A stretch of 64,000 nt of DNA from Nocardioides jejuensis (GTDB lineage Bacteria; Actinomycetota; Actinomycetes; Propionibacteriales; Nocardioidaceae): positions 1 through 64,000 of the forward strand of contig NZ_SJZJ01000017.1 of assembly GCF_004337475.1 (NCBI RefSeq), read 5' to 3'. Numbering within the stretch: position 1 is the first letter of the stretch; every line of letters starts with the position of its first letter. Below are positions 63,825 through 64,000 of this stretch, piece by piece. The notes beneath the pieces are model-generated. The model worked only from the letters and a program-made list of their open reading frames with translations, had not been told where the DNA came from and made no database searches. A program made the position numbers and the translations under genes.

Positions 63825-64000
63825 ATGCGTCTTACCCGAGCAATGGCCAGTGCCTGCGGCACCGCCACCATCGTCGTGGCCGGCCTGACGGCGGTCCCCT
63901 CCCCTGCCCTGGCTGACGGTCCAGGTGTCGGGTCGCCCTGGATCGTCTCCGTCGGCGATTCGTACATCTCGGGCGAGGCTGGCCGCTGGGCCGGCAACAC
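63825..64000 (+). CDS. Secreted SGNH/GDSL-type hydrolase, 3' part beyond the window
   Basis: Only the first 58 codons are visible. MRLTRAMASACGTATIVVAGL is a signal peptide with a predicted cleavage after ALA at PSPALA. Block I of the SGNH fold follows (VSVGDSYISGEAGRW), with Ser in GDSY as nucleophile. Similar actinobacterial proteins are extracellular lipases or esterases. ATG 63825 has CAGGAG 8 nt upstream. Confidence 0.8.
   Translation, partial: MRLTRAMASACGTATIVVAGLTAVPSPALADGPGVGSPWIVSVGDSYISGEAGRWAGN

Overview
The window is a chromosomal segment of a high-GC actinobacterium, most likely a Nocardioides-like member of the Nocardioidaceae. This rests on the mycothiol ligase gene (mshC), a complete Pup-proteasome locus with PafB/PafC, RbpA, the helY-tatC-tatA neighbourhood, coding density above 90% and heavy use of GTG starts. 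The placement is inferred from gene content and gene order; no rRNA gene is present. I saw no insertion sequence, phage, CRISPR array, tRNA or rRNA.

Layout. 89-5038: an M20 peptidase, small proteins, an aldo/keto reductase, UppP and CorA. 5062-8316: a conserved actinobacterial block made of a histidine-phosphatase-fold protein, DUF3090, an SCO1664-type kinase-like protein and mshC. 8318-13088: a PAC2 protein divergent from metH; metH is preceded by a leader that folds like an S-adenosylhomocysteine (SAH) riboswitch. 13089-19344: an MFS transporter, SRPBCC, DUF5994, a fatty-acid desaturase, a HAD phosphatase, a RecB-like nuclease and a site-2 protease. 19381-34014: trmI, then the pupylation/proteasome locus (arc, dop, pup, prcB, prcA, pafA, an FKBP lipoprotein, pafB, pafC), then tatA, tatC and helY. 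34050-44856: a nitrogen-acquisition island. A MarR regulator is divergent from a cytosolic AmiC-like binding protein, followed by one leftward urea operon reading urtA-B-C-D-E-ureA-B-C-F-G-D. 44956-54710: a 5'-3' exonuclease, an esterase-like hydrolase, lnt-ppm1-fxsA, rbpA, an Atg22-like MFS protein, a GDPD, a zinc-ribbon protein and a MurA fused to an N-terminal helix-turn-helix. 54843-64000: an alcohol dehydrogenase, GNAT, a GT39-like membrane protein, a one-domain asparaginase, two lipoproteins, VOC, OsmC, LysM and RmuC proteins, and the start of a secreted SGNH-type hydrolase cut by the window edge.

Regulation visible in the sequence. About 25 genes have a TANNNT -10 hexamer ending 6-7 nt before the start codon, so leaderless transcription looks like the default here. 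Three divergent gene pairs share overlapping -10 elements. Other regulatory features are the SAH-type aptamer with a mutually exclusive Shine-Dalgarno hairpin before metH, a sigma-R-type promoter before rbpA, and a dyad over the -10 of the helix-turn-helix-MurA gene. There is also a two-copy 61-bp palindromic element with compensatory base changes, placed just after the stop codons of an SRPBCC gene and of prcA.
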